From contig OX352765.1 in the NCBI GenBank assembly GCA_947095585.1, positions 25,946,254 to 26,010,253 of the forward strand: a stretch of 64,000 nt of DNA. The letters run 5' to 3'. A program made the position numbers and the translations under genes. Under the pieces are notes generated by a model that did no database searches, had not been told where the DNA came from, and saw only the letters and a list, made by a program, of their open reading frames with translations. This document shows, piece after piece, positions 33,251 through 47,400 of the stretch; the first letter of the stretch is position 1, and each line of letters starts with the position of its first letter. Origin of the DNA: Nephrocerus scutellatus (Eukaryota; Arthropoda; Insecta; Diptera; Pipunculidae).

Positions 33251-33647
33251 AACTACAACGCATTTTTTCTATAGTCTTATTCGATTTTTATTTGCAAATT
33301 CTATATGAATTTGCTATTTTTAAAACTTTATAACCATTCATATGACCATTCGTTATCCTTCTATTCGGGGTATTCTGTAATATGTTAAACTTTAAAAGTG
33401 AAATAAACTCCATCTGCAGTTGATCCCGCCATGTGTTCTGGTATTGAACTACTTATAAACACAAAATGAAAAAAAAAAAAAACATCGGACAAGTTTCAAT
33501 GAGAAAAATCCATTAGGCAAAAGAAGACAGCGCTTTTACACTTTTAGCATTCAAAATGAAACTTTTCAGCAAGTAAAAGCAAAAGATCCAAGAATATCAA
33601 CCCGAAACAATAAAACAGCAACCCATAATAAAATAATCACAAGATTT
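33251..33647. other. intergenic, no recognised feature
   Basis: AT-rich spacer with an A-run at 33468. No TIR matching 32455 could be located here. Confidence 0.3.
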
Positions 33648-33700
33648 CGCCAGCCAGCCACAAACAAACAAACGCACGGGCATGCGAAGTTAAAAAAAAT
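33648..33700 (-). repeat. interspersed repeat family A, terminal fragment with two tetramer types
   Basis: CGCCAGCCAGCCACAAACAAACAAACG shows AGCC and AAAC tetramers side by side, then GGGCATGCGAAGTTAAAAA, the family end inverted. Confidence 0.5.
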
Positions 33701-36639
33701 TTAAAAACAAAATGTACATTCACCCAGCACACCTTTTTCTTTGTTAATTAGTTTTTCGTTTATTTCAGTTGCAATTGTTCTTTATATTTTAAATATATGT
33801 TTAATACACAATAATAATTATTACATTATTTGAATTATATTTGGAAAACGGACACGGGGTGCGGGTACAGTTTTCGGTATAATCTGATATTTATTTTGTT
33901 ATCATAGCAATAGGCTCAACATGTGTGCTGCATTCTTCTTTATCCTACTCTTAGATTATATTTTGATTATAAGTTTAATGGAAAAGCATTTTTTATTACA
34001 ATTATTGCGTTATTCTAAACAGTGTATTGGTTTCGATTTTTTAGTTAAAAATTAGAATTTAACTGTGCTATGTAGATGTCGATTTCTTGTCGATCGACTG
34101 AAATCCCAGGCGACATAAAAAGTTAACTGTTGTCGAAAAACGGGTTAAGCGTTTATATGATAGGCATGGTCTGTTCCTGACACAAAAATTACATTGCACC
34201 ACAACAAAAGAAAAAATGGACAATCAAGCCGCCGATGTATACCCATTAGGAATATATGCAATATAATTAAAATCACATTGTTATAGAATGAATAAAAATA
34301 AAAAGCCTTTGCTTTTTTGTAATCGTTATAGTATTTGTATAAATTTTTAGTTTATTGTTATACATAGTTACTTTTAAATATTTTTCCCATATATCCGGTA
34401 AGCTGTCCAGTTATACAAGAGGGATAAATAGATTTATAATTATAGGTAATAATAAAAAACTTATATTTTAAAAGGCAATATTGTATTACATACTTTGTAT
34501 TTTACTGTTGTTTATTTGTTTTGGCCGATAAATAGTAGTATTAATATTAAAATAAAGCGACAAAACAGAGAGCAAAAGAAGCGAAATTTTGGGTACTCGT
34601 AATTCCAGACAACATAAAAATTATTTTAGTTTGTTAATTATTTTTTTTATATGTATTTTTTGTTTGTTGAATCAATTGCAGTAGTATAAATAATTTTATT
34701 AACAAATTACAACAGCTTTCGTTACATAAATACAATTATTACAAAATAATATTACTAACTAGGATTAAAAGTGTTTTTTTTTTCTTTTTTTTAATTATTA
34801 GGTATTTTGTTAACTATAAAATTATAATAAACATAAATTTATTATTATATATATTTCAAATATGTAATTTCAAATAAAAATAATACCATTGTTTTTTGTT
34901 GTTGTTGTTGTTGTTGTTGTGTGTGTGTAATTTGTTTTTCTCAAAAATTAATATATATGTAATAATAAAATACCAACATTGTGGAGAAAGACACTGGCTG
35001 AAGAAGTGCAAATTCTATCCTAGCTAATATTATATAAATATTCTCGCTTTATTTCACCTCTATACCTTTATGTTAAATGTGCAATTGCTATAAGGTTGTC
35101 AATAGAATCTTATTGAAAGATGCTAACTGAGCCACGAGCCACAGTTAATAAACCGAATCAATTTAAAAATAAAATATTTATTGTAATAGTTCGTAGCTTT
35201 AACTTTAACTGTAAGCTTCACTTTTCCACTATTACCTCCAAGCTGTCTGGTCTGATTTTTTCTTTAAGCACTTTCCGCAACTTTTCAACTTGAATTTAAT
35301 TTGTGAAATAGTTTTGTTGTATTGTTTAATAACTTGAATATAACATTATTTAACTTGAAATATAGGTTCTATATGTAATACATATACGCATTTTAGATAT
35401 TTATTTTGTATAATTATTTTATTAAATATAGTTGGTATATTGCGGATGAAATTGCCGTTTTGTGGTTCTTAAGCGATGTTGGGCTCAATTTTTATTCCTC
35501 GCGTCATGCTTTTTTTTCTGTGTGTGTGTGTGCTTAGTGTAGGTGTAAGTTAATGTAATAACGAAATCTCAACAAATCAGTAAAATTTGTTTACCGATTG
35601 CGTTTGTATTTTTTATTTGTGTACGTCTGTGTTTTAAATACAATAAAAGCTGTAAGTTTTGTAGTTGGATAGCAGCAATAGTTTAACTTTTGCTTTATGA
35701 GTGTGTGATGTCGCGTAGCATACAGGATTGGCACTCCAAACTAACCCGATGGTAAAGAAAACTCAACAAATGGTTAACCAAATGCTACCTTAGGGTAAAA
35801 TAACTCCATTCCTAGGGTTAAAAGATAATTATTTACCATTTTGTATAAGAAACTTTTTTGTGAGTTTTCTTGCTTGTTACAATTATAATTGAATGAACAT
35901 AAATATCGTTGAAATAACCAACAGCTTGATTTCGAAAAGTATCAATTTGGAGTGCCAATCCTTCATTAGCCTTAAGCTTAAAAAGAGATATATAAATGAA
36001 TCTTGCGCACACGATATACTCGTACACACGTGTAGTACTAACAATGTCGATAAAGTTGACAAAAACCTATGTATTTTTGTGCTGATTGCATTAATGAATT
36101 CATTGTTTTCGTTTTTTTTTTTCTGGAGCATGCAAATTTTTAATCGCAATACACATTTAGGGAAAAGTTGCATGTTTTTTTACTTTTTTTGCTCTCTATA
36201 AGAAGATATTTAATAATAATTTTTTTTTACTTTACTTCCTATCATAATGCGAAAATACAGTATTTCTGCTTTTGTAACTTTGCTGCTTTGTAATTTTGTT
36301 TTGCTTAATTCTTTGTTTATTCTCCACACATCAGTTGAGGAGGAACATTTATTGATTTAAATATTATTAATAATATATAATAATTATCTATAATCTAGTT
36401 TTTTTCTTTAAATATATTTAACCTTAAATTTTAGTAACCATCATTTTACGCGCACAATCTTGAAAAAATTCATTCCATGTCGCTTTCATTGAAAAATGTT
36501 GGTCTAAATAATTTAGACTCACAGCAGCGAAATATCTGCAAACGTAGTTAGTGGGTAGTAGTGTTAATATTGTTCAATAATCCATATAAATTTGGAAGTG
36601 TGAAAGATAAGCAAGAATCTTTACCCTTAAATGGATAAC
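33701..36639. other. AT-rich intergenic region, may include distal ens 3' UTR
   Basis: No gene on either strand. Open frames at 35833-36201 overlap on both strands and look like chance. A minus-strand AATAAA at about 36319 could serve the ens transcript if its 3' UTR is long. Confidence 0.35.
34897..34928. repeat. (GTT)n then (GT)n microsatellite
   Basis: About seven GTT repeats followed by five GT repeats. Confidence 0.85.
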
Positions 36640-36749
36640 ATCAACGATTTTCAAAGTTTTTCAAAGAAAAAATTGCTGTCAAGGAAGCTATCGGGAGAAT
36701 GGAGTTTATATAGGATTTTTCTATAGCGACATCATAATAATATTGTATT

Positions 36750-37380
36750 TTAATAAAAGTGCGATCAAACCTCCACGTGTGGGCCGCCGGTAATATTCCT
36801 CCAAAACTAAATGATCGGTCTAGTTCCGGGACGGGACGCCAAATCAGCCTCGGATACACAAATGAACGACGATGACCACGGCAACGAAAAAGGCTAAACG
36901 ATTTAAGAATTTTCTCATCGAACGTACGCTCACTGTATAGGGCTCGATAGCTGATACCCTGCCCAACCATAACAGCAATTCAAGAGATGCGGTGGGCGGG
37001 GAATGGTGTCTTACAATAATCAGAATATGACATATATTACAGCTGTCATGCAAGACATCTTGTGCTCGCCGTGGGATTTCTAGTCAGCAAAAGAATGAAA
37101 CCTACCGTTATCGGCTTCAAAGCAGTAAATGAACGGCTATACACCCTTCGCTAGCGGAGCAGATTTAAAAACAAAAGCCTCATAAACGTTCACGCACCTA
37201 CAAAGGATTCCCCATAGGATTAAAAAGAAGTATTCTTTGACTCAGTCGAACGGGACCAGGACGCCCAGAGTTAAGGGAAGCCAAACTGGATGATATTGGC
37301 TCGAAATAGTGACCGATGGAGAGATTTTTTGCGGGAGGCCAGGACCGGACACCGGTTGCAGAGCCAAATATGATGATGAT
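36750..37380 (+). mobile_element. RTE-like LINE relic, 5' endonuclease region joined to 3' end
   Basis: The plus strand, with frameshifts, reads an endonuclease stretch (MRWAGNGV-like, VGFLVSKRMKPTVIGFKAV, NERLYTLR), then soon after RPELREAKLDDIGSK and DRWREILREARTGHRL, the typical LINE C-terminus. The polymerase in between is missing, so this copy is internally deleted. Confidence 0.6.
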
Positions 37381-37394
37381 TTTAATAGAAACGC

Positions 37395-38150
37395 TTTTTT
37401 TTATGATTTGTCAATGTCAAATTGCCAGTCAAAATTTTTTTTTGTATATAGACTTATTGCCAAGTTAACATTATTATAATGGTGAAGCTCACGAACGAGC
37501 AAGAGCAACGTTTTAAAAATTACTACCGAAATTCCGGAGGTCGCAACTTTAAGAGTGCGTTCTTCAATTTTTGGTCGTAAAATAGTCCCATTAGACGTTT
37601 TATAGTGGACAAATTCGAGTCCTGATGATGTTTCAGTCGAGTGTTTTACAGCATTAAAGCGTTTTTGCGTCGATTCATAAACACGGATGAAACATAGGCC
37701 TATCACTTCACACCCGAGACGAAGGAACAGTCAAAACAATGAACAACAGGGGAGCATCGGCTCCAAAGTAGGCGAAGACAGTTCAATCCGAAGGCAAGGT
37801 CATGGCGTCAGCTCTTTGGGCTGCGCGTGGGATATTTGTCATTGATTATCTTCAGAAAGGAAGAACAATCAACGACGTCTATTATGCGAACTTATTGCAG
37901 CATTTGAAATATGAAATGAATATGAAACGTTTTGTTTCATCGACAATGCACCAGTTCACCTATCCGGTCATCTTGATGCCCAAAATCAATGAGTTAAAGT
38001 TCAATTGCTTCCTCATGCACCATATTCGCCAGATTAGCCCCAGTGGTAAAAGATTTGCTAACAATGAAAATGTGGAGTCTGGGAAAAGTGTATCGAACTA
38101 AAAGGAGACTATGTAGAGAAATAGAGATATTTTTTCCCAATTTTTTGCGT
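37395..38150 (+). mobile_element. mariner-family element, internally deleted, dead
   Basis: MVKLTNEQEQRFKNYYRNSG opens a transposase-like N-terminus at about 37472. After stops comes FTPETKEQSKQ, then, in another frame, VMASALWAARGIFVIDYLQK, GRTINDVYYANLLQHLK and SGKRFANNE. Segments between the helix-turn-helix and catalytic parts are lost. It ends about 75 bp beyond the ens stop codon and so probably lies within the ens 3' UTR or just after it. Confidence 0.75.
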
Positions 38151-38224
38151 TTTGTTTGATAGGTCGGGTACTTCTACTGGGAATACCCTCGCAGCATTTA
38201 AGGGTTAATTCTCTTGACTTTCAA

Positions 38225-38423
38225 TTAGAACTTTTTGCCTCTATCTCGCAACAAATCATGCTCACCTTTATTTTCGTGACTATCAGCAGTGACTAGTGAG
38301 GTTGTTGTTGCCAATAAGCTATTATTATTGTTGAAATTCACAGCATTGTTGATATCTTGTGACTCAATACTAAGATCAATTAATTGATTTGTTGAGGGTA
38401 CATCTTGTAGAATATTGATGTCA
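38225..38423 (-). CDS. ens: ens last coding exon
   Basis: Acceptor GTGCTTACAG, a phase-2 join giving [20 protein letters not shown] to LLRDRGKKF and the stop at 38225-38227. Confidence 0.9.
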
Positions 38424-41400
38424 CTGTAAGCACCGAGAAATACAAACATTGAGAGTGAATTAACTCATACAACTGAGAAATTAATATCAATGCCGGTGGC
38501 TTACTTACTTTTTGTTATTAATATTCCCAATGTGGCCATTACCATTGGCTACTGTATTGTGCAGTAGAACAATATCGTTGTTTGGGAAATCTATCATTTT
38601 CCCATTGGTAACTTCAACAATTTGCGGCTGTTGTTGATGTTGTTGCTGCTGGTGGTGATGGTGTTGATCGTGCAGTGCATTTTGAAGGTTTTTTGCATTT
38701 TCATCGATGATCATAGCGGAAAAGCTTTTCATTAAAGCACTTTCCTTGTCAGTGACAGATTGCTCGTACATCGCTTGTGAATTTTGTGGCTCATCTTCCA
38801 GTACAGTGTCGATGCTCGTATGAGAAGAAACAACTTCAACAGTATTGTTTGCAGTGTCGTTTGTTGGCATGGATTCTGAAGGTGCTTCTGTTAATGTTGT
38901 CGTAGTAGGTGTGGTGGTCGTCTCACCAGACGAGCCTCCGCTGCTATTTTCGTTATTGCTTGTCGTATTTAGAATTTGTTGTTCTGGAGGGACTATTGCT
39001 GCTACTTGATCTGCTTTTTTGGAATTATCACTATCCTGCAAATATCCGTTATATGATATGGTATAAATATACATAATGATATCGATTATTCCACTACAAA
39101 CCTTGACTGGAGTCGAATTCGGTGTATTTGCAGATCCAGCTTTTCGTGTTCGTGACATAATTGCTTCAACACGTTTTCGTCGCTCCTCACGTTCCTTTTC
39201 TTCACGTTTTAAACGTTCCGCTACCTCAATTCTTTGCTTTTCGGCTTCCTCCTTTGCTTTTTTTTCCGCTTCTTCGCGTTCGACCTTTTGTTTTTCTTCT
39301 TCTTCGCGCCTTTGACGTTCCTCTTCCTCGCGTTTGCTTGCTTCCTGTAAATAAAAGGGTGTATATCAAGCATTTCTTACTCTTCCTATTTGCCAGTAAA
39401 CTATATAAAATTGCTTTCTGAATAATTACCTCGATAGCTTGTCGCAATCTTTCCTCCTCAGCCTTGCGTTGTTGCTGGGCCATGTGAAGTGCCTCTTCCT
39501 CAAACATGCGTTGTCGCTCGGCTTCCTCTTCTTGTCGTTTTATCTCAGCCAGCCGTTCAGCTTCAATCCGTTGACGCTCTAACTCAGCCTGTCGTTCAGC
39601 CTCTTCTCTTGCTAGACGACGCCTTTCAGCGAGTGCAGCTTTAGCTTCCTCCTCCGTGGTTATTTTGGATTTAGCGATCATTGATGCCGTCATTTCATTA
39701 TCGGCTAGTGGAAGTGGTTGTTGCCTTTCGACCGAAAGGTCTCGAACGAGCGAATTCTCTTTGCCATTATTTCGGTCCTTTTTGACTGTAAGAACTGAAG
39801 CAGCAGAAGCACTTTTCGCAGCGAATGCATCCTTTTCATTTCCTTGATCAGTTTTCTCATCAGAGATTTCTTTTTCCTGAAATTCCGATGATGAGACGAC
39901 AGTTTCGGATTGTTGTTGCTGCCGCTGACCTTGTTCACTTATAGCAGCAACAGAAACAGGAGATATAGCACCGTTTTCAGAAGAAGGCAATATGTGATCC
40001 GTCGTCTCTGTTTCCGTTTTAACCGTATTGAGGGCATTTTTTTCGTCTTTTGTTTTTGCATTTATCTTTTCATCGACAGCAGCGTTTGGTTGCGTTATCG
40101 ATTTGTTTAAAGATTCTACCGGTTCTTTGGACTTATCCTTTAGCTTTTCGGAGCTTGAGGTTTTCGAAATCGATTTTGGAGTTTGCACTTTCGACTGGAT
40201 GGAATCCTAAAATAAATGTTTTCAAAATATTATTAAAAATATTACACGATTGTTAAATGAATACTCTTCTTAATATTATATTTTTAAATATGTATGCATC
40301 TGCAGCTGAATACTCACCTTCTTTAGTGGAGTTTTCCTTTCAACACTGGACACACGAGACGACGTTAATGATGTAGACATTATGTTCGATGTTCGTTTTG
40401 GAGTAGTCTGTGTGTTGCTGCCAATGCTGGTTGATGTTTTCACTGGCGGTTTGTTTTCTCTTTTTAGTTTGTTGATTTCTTTTTTAATAGCATTAGAAGA
40501 GAAGGAAGATAATATTATTTTTACACCTTCAGAGGTATTAAAATATTTGTAAATTTTTTTTATGAACCTTATGGTACAAGATAATGTCAAAAGGATTGGT
40601 ATAAGAAAGCTCTGATGAGATTCTGAAAATAATAATAATATGTAATAATTTTCGGCGCGACAGACCGTTGCGGTCCAAGGCCTAGCTTCTCGCGACCATT
40701 TGTTTTGTGCATGTATATTTTTGGACACGAATGGGGAAGGGATTTATAATTTAATGCCGTGTCCGGACGGCGAATTCAGAAGCTTTCCGTGTCAAGTTAT
40801 TTACTCTCGGATTTTTGTTAGACATTCGCGAGAGGTGGGACCGTGAAAAATAGTTTTGGTGTTTTCTGGGATTCCAACTACGAACCCCCTGCTCAGAAAT
40901 CCATGCGCTAACGTGCGTTGAATTCCGGTCACCACTGCACCTGCTGTTCATCGATTTTGAGAAGGCGTTTGACAGTGTCAAGAGATAGTTTATCTGGCTC
41001 GCCTTGCGCAGGAGAGGTATGCCCGATAAACTAATAGCTATTATTAAAGCAACCTATGATGGCTCTAAATGTCATGTGCTGCATAGAAGAAAGCTGTCAG
41101 AGGAATTCAAGATCCTATCGCCGATACTTTTTTTGTTGGTGATTAGCGATGTGCTTCGCGCAGCTTTATCTACTGGAAACGGAGGAATTCGTTGGACTCT
41201 TATATCTCAACTCAAACATCTGGACTACGCTGACGACGTTTGCTTACTCTCACACAGGATTATGGAGCTGCACCAAATGACAGCAAATGTGGAAAGGGAG
41301 GCAAATGTTGCCGGTCTGAAGATTATTGCTGCAAAAACCAAAATTATTAACCTCGGCACTAACTCAGTAACTCAAGTTAACATTGCTAGACAACTGGTAG

Positions 41401-44400
41401 AGAGAGTAGAGTTTCCAATATCTTAGGAGTATTGTCTCTACAGAAGGTGGAACCCAACAGGACATTGTCAACCGAATCGGCAAAGCAAAATCATTGTTTG
41501 GAACGATGTCCATGATATGGCGAAACAATGCGATCAGCTTAAACATCGAGTTGCGACTGTTCCGTTAAAATGTTGAACCTGTGCTGTGTGCTGTTTGTGT
41601 GCAGCACTTGGAAGGTTACCGCAACTATCACAAAAAGTTTACAAACTTTCGCAAATAGGTGCCTATGGCACAACCCTCCAACAACGGAAGTGGCAGTTTA
41701 TTAGTCATACACTCCGAAAAGGCCACAGTTCCATAGCAAACTACGCAATGCAATGGAATCCGTTATCTCCATTGCATACGGTAGAAAAACGGGTCGTCCG
41801 AGAAATACATGGCGCAGAATAGTTGAGGAGGAGTCACGACAATTGGGGAAGAGTTGGAGAGAGCTGAAGCTCATTGCCAGGAACCGCACGCGATGGCGCG
41901 TAGTAGATGCCCTAAGACCCACAAGGGGATATGAGACATAAATAAGTAAGTACCAGTAGAGGAAAAGAAAATCCTCCAACACCGCGATATAGCTCACTCC
42001 TTGCCCACATACATCTAGTGTAAGAACAAAAGACAAAAAAAAGACAGAAGACAAAAAAGGGAACACCCACCTGATAGTCCAGCTTCGCAAAACGGATATA
42101 TCAATGTATATCAATATATACTTAAATATCAATGACAAATTAAATAGAAATGGATTAAAAGCAGTTGTAGAACACAAAAATATGATAACTTCAGATGAGA
42201 AAATATTTTAAATTTGAAAATTGAAACTTTCAATTGTATTCTATTTATTGTAGACGTACAGTTTTCAATTCCACTTTCACCTACGACATATGGAACAACA
42301 TTCATAATTTACCACCACTTACCATCCAAAGATACACCTGTTCCTGCAATACTTGCTGGCCTTGGTTTACGTAATGGAGGTGCCGACCTTCTGTGTACAT
42401 ATCCAGATGTTGACATTGTTGTGGATGTTGACATTGCGCTGCCCGGTCTAGAAGTATTAATGCTACCACCTGGAGTTACATCACCAGATCGAGAACCTAT
42501 TAATTTGCAAATGTTACTTTAAGTAAGAAGTTTTGTTGTTTTTTTTTGTCTTCTTTCTAAATTTATTTTTCGACTGCGTAACTATAAATGATCTTTATCT
42601 TATAATCCTTCAGTGCTTTTGTGTACAAGCAAATCAATTTATCATTACATAGCGCATTGTCATCTCGACGATTATGTAAAGAAGCAAAACTGATGTGTCA
42701 ATTGTTTGGAAAACCCACATGTAGTCGTAGTCGTAGAGAAGCCAAAGCTTCCTTAGCGTTAGTTACTAATTGGTTTCTGGAAAGAGGCATTATTGAGCAA
42801 TTTTTCTTCGAATATGAAGATGACAACAGCGTTACGGATAACGGAGAGCGATTCAGAGGCATAACCAGATATATTATATTGATGGCGCTACGTGCCTCAA
42901 GTCATGCAACAAACTAAGTTCACTTATTGGGAAATCAGCCGTTTTACCTCTACTTGTTTCAATATTAGATCATCAAACTTTAATAAATATTGAACGGTGC
43001 AATTTTAAAAGTAAATCTGCCCTATCATCATTATCGTACTAGGCTCTACAGCCTGGCCTACAGATAAAAACTCTAAACCTGTTCCGATTTCAAGCCAATG
43101 TCATAAATGTTGGCATCTCCTAATTCATTGGTTCATATATTTACTTCTATTAAGGGAGCCTGTAATGACAATTTGTGCAGCCCACTATTTTTGAAAAAAA
43201 ACTGATTGACTTTAATGAGTGCATAGCTCTGCTTTTTATCATGTGATTCAATTAACCTACAAATATTTACTGTTTAGTGCAAGTTTTATTCTGGATTGAA
43301 CATTGCACCATACTTTTTAAATTCTCTATATTAACTTCACTTGCTCGTGGCGGCTGGCCGGCTGGCTGGCTGGCACACCAAATCTTGTGATCAATTTTTA
43401 ACCCACTTCCTACAGCCCGATTTTATTGAAATTTTGCACACATGTATATCTCCCATGATAACACTTTCTATTAAAATTTGATACATGTCTTTACCCAATA
43501 AACAATACTTTTTCTAAAATTTGGTAGTGATCGGGCCCCGGGTTCGGCCGCAAGGCCCTTATACATTTTTTAAATATCATAAAGTGGCATCAGATACTGT
43601 CGTACTTTAATGACTGTGTGGGGTGTGTGCTGCGCAGTCGGCTGCGCTGCTCGGTTTTGGCGGTGGAGAGAGAGAGAAATTTTAGCTCACGCACAAATGA
43701 ACCCAGCAAATGAAACGAGACATAAATGTTTTATGCTTAATTCAACTTACTTACTTATTTACTGAATTGTATTTTTATTGATGTCGTTTTTTGTTGTCGA
43801 TATCAACTTACAGATAGAACAACAAGTTTGCACAATATTCTGTCATTTGGCGTTTTCATAAATTAGTTCAGAGCAGTCAAAGAGTTCTCAAGAAAAATGC
43901 TCGTGTTTCTTATTTGCTCAGAGTATGAGCGTGCTCAAAGTGCTCAGAATAAAATTATCTGAGCATTTTCAAATTTGACATCTGATGTCAAATGTCTCTT
44001 TCGATTATTTTCTCCTACAATAAAAAAATAAAAAAAATAAAAAATTACCCAGGATCGAGGGGCTCCCATATCAATTTCTGCGATTAGAGAATTTATATGA
44101 AAATTTTTAATTTTTATGGGTTGTTTTTTTTTAATGATAAGTCACAGTCAATAAAAACGCTATCCTATATTTTTGGTATAATTTGGAACAGAATGACTTT
44201 GAGCATATGTCATTTCAACAAAAAGGCCGGCCTCAAATGCCACACAGTATTCCAACAATCGAGTCGAAGTTTGGTGACCGTGTTATTTTCGGATTATTTT
44301 TCTTTGGGGCTGTTTTTTTATAATGTACACACGCTAAATGGATTTGCACCCTTACAATGCTTAGCACAGCATGGGCGTTAGGAAATTAGGGAGAGAAAAG

Positions 44401-47400
44401 ATGGAATGTCTATGCACGTGTGTCTTAAATGACTGCAGATCATACAGATGCGGAAACACGGAATCGGCAAATTCATTATACATAACTGTTGTGCGGCTAA
44501 AGAAGGAATCTCTTAATTGGTTAGTACGTCCGAAGATAGGACTAATGGTAGACCCGTGGGATCAAGTTGAGGCGCGGGTATTACGGATGGGTTCGAGAAG
44601 GGGCGGGATATGCAGCTGGATATTTCTTTTGAACACCGCTTGTGGAAAAAAAATAAAACAGTGACACATTCCTTCGATTTTAATTTTAATTAATGGCATA
44701 GCCTTAGGGAGTTCACCCTTGCCAATGAGGGTATGTAAAAAAAAAGGAGATCATTAATGAAAATCAGAAAGAGTGTCGGAGACAAAACAGAGCCTTGAGG
44801 AGCACCGGCGTTTATGTGGTGAACATTTGATTTACCAAGAAACCAGAGGCTCAAGACCAACATTTAAGGCGATATTGCCAAAATATTCAAAATTGGTCTC
44901 AGCGCATTCTCTCCTGTAGCCGTTTCCGTGGAGGGCATTTGAATGATGTTGTGGTCAATAATAAATGGCATTAATTGTTCTTTATTCTGAAATAATTTTT
45001 TTTTATTAAAAACAAAATGAGGCAGTATTTGAAAAACCCTATATATTACTGCAGGATTTACCCTGAAAAAATGATGGTATTCTTTTTAAATGCTCTGTTT
45101 TAAATTCGCGTCGGCATGGTTCTGTCGTTCGTTCGTTCGATGGTGGAATCATCCAACCAATTTTTAACCCACTTCCCAAATACCAATTTTATTGCAACTT
45201 TGCACACATGTGCATCTCCGGTGACAACACTTTCTATTTTGTAGTGATCGGGCCCGGGGGTCGGGGGACACTCATATACATTATTTTTTAAGTCATGCGA
45301 TATAGCGGCATCAGATAACTACATACGCCATAATGATGGTGTGTGGTGTTTGCGCTGTGTGAAGCGCTGCTTATGATTTGATTCTTTTGTTGTTTCTATT
45401 TTTAACCGCAGTGCTTCGCAAGTACTATTTTTCAGCATTTATAGCGGAATTCAGTATACTTTAGGTTATTAGAGAATTTACATGAACATTTTTAATTTTT
45501 AATTGGTTTTGTAAAACGAGGTTCTTTACATTTACTTGATTTTATTTAAATAACACAGTGCATCCCAAATTTAAATTATGTCTTATTAAAACAACTTTTA
45601 AATGTCAAGATTGAGTCAAATTGAGTGTCTAAGCACATTTTTGCAGACGGTTTTGCAACAATTTTTGTCTGTGTCTGACATTAATCCACATACATAAAAA
45701 CAAGTATTGAATTTAATAAAAAAATGAAGACAGTAATCATTGTGCAGTGGTTAGAACCATTGTCTCCTACTCGGAGAAGATCGGGTTCGTTTTCCGACGC
45801 GTCCAAAAAACGCAATTTTTCTCACAGCACTGATCATCTAGATTACAAGTATGTACACATGATACGATGTTGTACATTTGATATGGGAGTGATACGAAAT
45901 CCCGCATTACAAAATCTCGCAAATATAAATTTAAAAATCTCGCATTTTCAAATACTCGCATTTTCAAAATCTCGCATTAATTTATTTATTCAAGTAAAAT
46001 GGGAGTTTTTCCTTTTAAAAGGCGTTATTAAAAGGGAGTTTTTCCTTTTAAAAATGCGAGATTACATACCCAACCCATTTGATATACATGTACGGTTAAT
46101 TTGATGCTAGAAGTAATCAAGATGTAGCGGGTTTATTAGGAATGCTCGGGTGTAAACTCAACTCCACCCTCCACAACATTTGTTTCCTTCTTCTAACCAA
46201 ATATTTTCAAGCCCTTAGTGCAAATCCCTTGAAGCGTACGCCAATTATAAAAAAAAAATCATCATTCATAAAAATCAGATCATTAATAGTTACGCATTTC
46301 GATATGTTGAAATTTTATTCTTTTTGACTGGCACAAAAAAGAATTACGTACAGATACATATTAAAAACAATAAAATAAATATTTAAACAATATCTAAATG
46401 AAAACATCTCCATCACCAATTTTTGGTTTTAGCGCAAAGTAGGAACACATTTACAAAAAACATACAAAAAAAGGACAAACAATTTAAAAATTCTCATCAC
46501 CACCACCATTAAAAAAGGAAAACAACACAACAAATAAAAAATTGTTTTGCACAAGAAACACAAATGTGAAAAGATACAAGCGGGTTTGTAAAATCGTTTG
46601 CAAAAGATTTAGTGTGATTGTCGTGACTCAAGAATTGTAGAAAACCATTAATTTCGTAAAGCATGAAGCGCTCAAAATAAAAATATGAAAGTTGTAGGTA
46701 AAATAAAATAAAAACTTAAAATGTCGATACTTAAACAGAAAAAACATCGGAACCTTACTATAAAATAAATGCAGCTAAAGCATCTACAGCACTATCAATA
46801 ATTCTAAGGAAGCAAAGCATACGACAATGTCGCTAAGACCCAAAAATGAATTTGTCCAATTAAAAAGAAACTTAAAATTGTAACAGCAATAAGGAAACAA
46901 TAAAGTCTTAAATGAATAAAATAAGCCAAACAAAACGAATGTATGTTGAGTATGTGTATTTGTTTGTTCGTTTTTTCTTTGATTTTCATACATTTATACA
47001 ATGAAAGGGAAGAGAGGACACATTTTCCAAATTTGTTGTATTGTTTTTGGTGTATGTTGGTTTTTGTTAAATAAGCTGTAGCTATAAAGTACACACACCT
47101 GTTGTTACCAAACTAGTACTCATCAGCAGCGAGTTTCTTTCGTAACGCGTCGACAATGATGAAGTGTTAGTAGCGGAATATCGCACAGATGATAGATATT
47201 TTTTAGTAGCAGCTGTTGATAATGTACTCGTCATACGTGACGGTGCTGCAAGCTGAGACATACTTTTACAAGCGTTTTTACTATTACCACCCAACGGATG
47301 GAATGTGGATGCGATGACGTTGTCTGAAGAAATCTTCATTGAATACTTTGATTTGTGGGCCCCCGAGCCAGATGATGATGTGGTCATCGTCGCCAAATGG

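Noticed and set aside
35833..36201. Overlapping open frames on both strands
   Set aside because: AT-rich chance frames; no domain, no splice logic, mutually overlapping.
42214..42522. 102-codon plus-strand frame
   Set aside because: Shadow of the ens exon at 42323-42496 on the opposite strand.
46784..47094. Minus-strand frames just downstream of the ens 47099 exon
   Set aside because: Intron sequence past a clear GTGTGT donor; hydrophobic composition reflects T-rich DNA.
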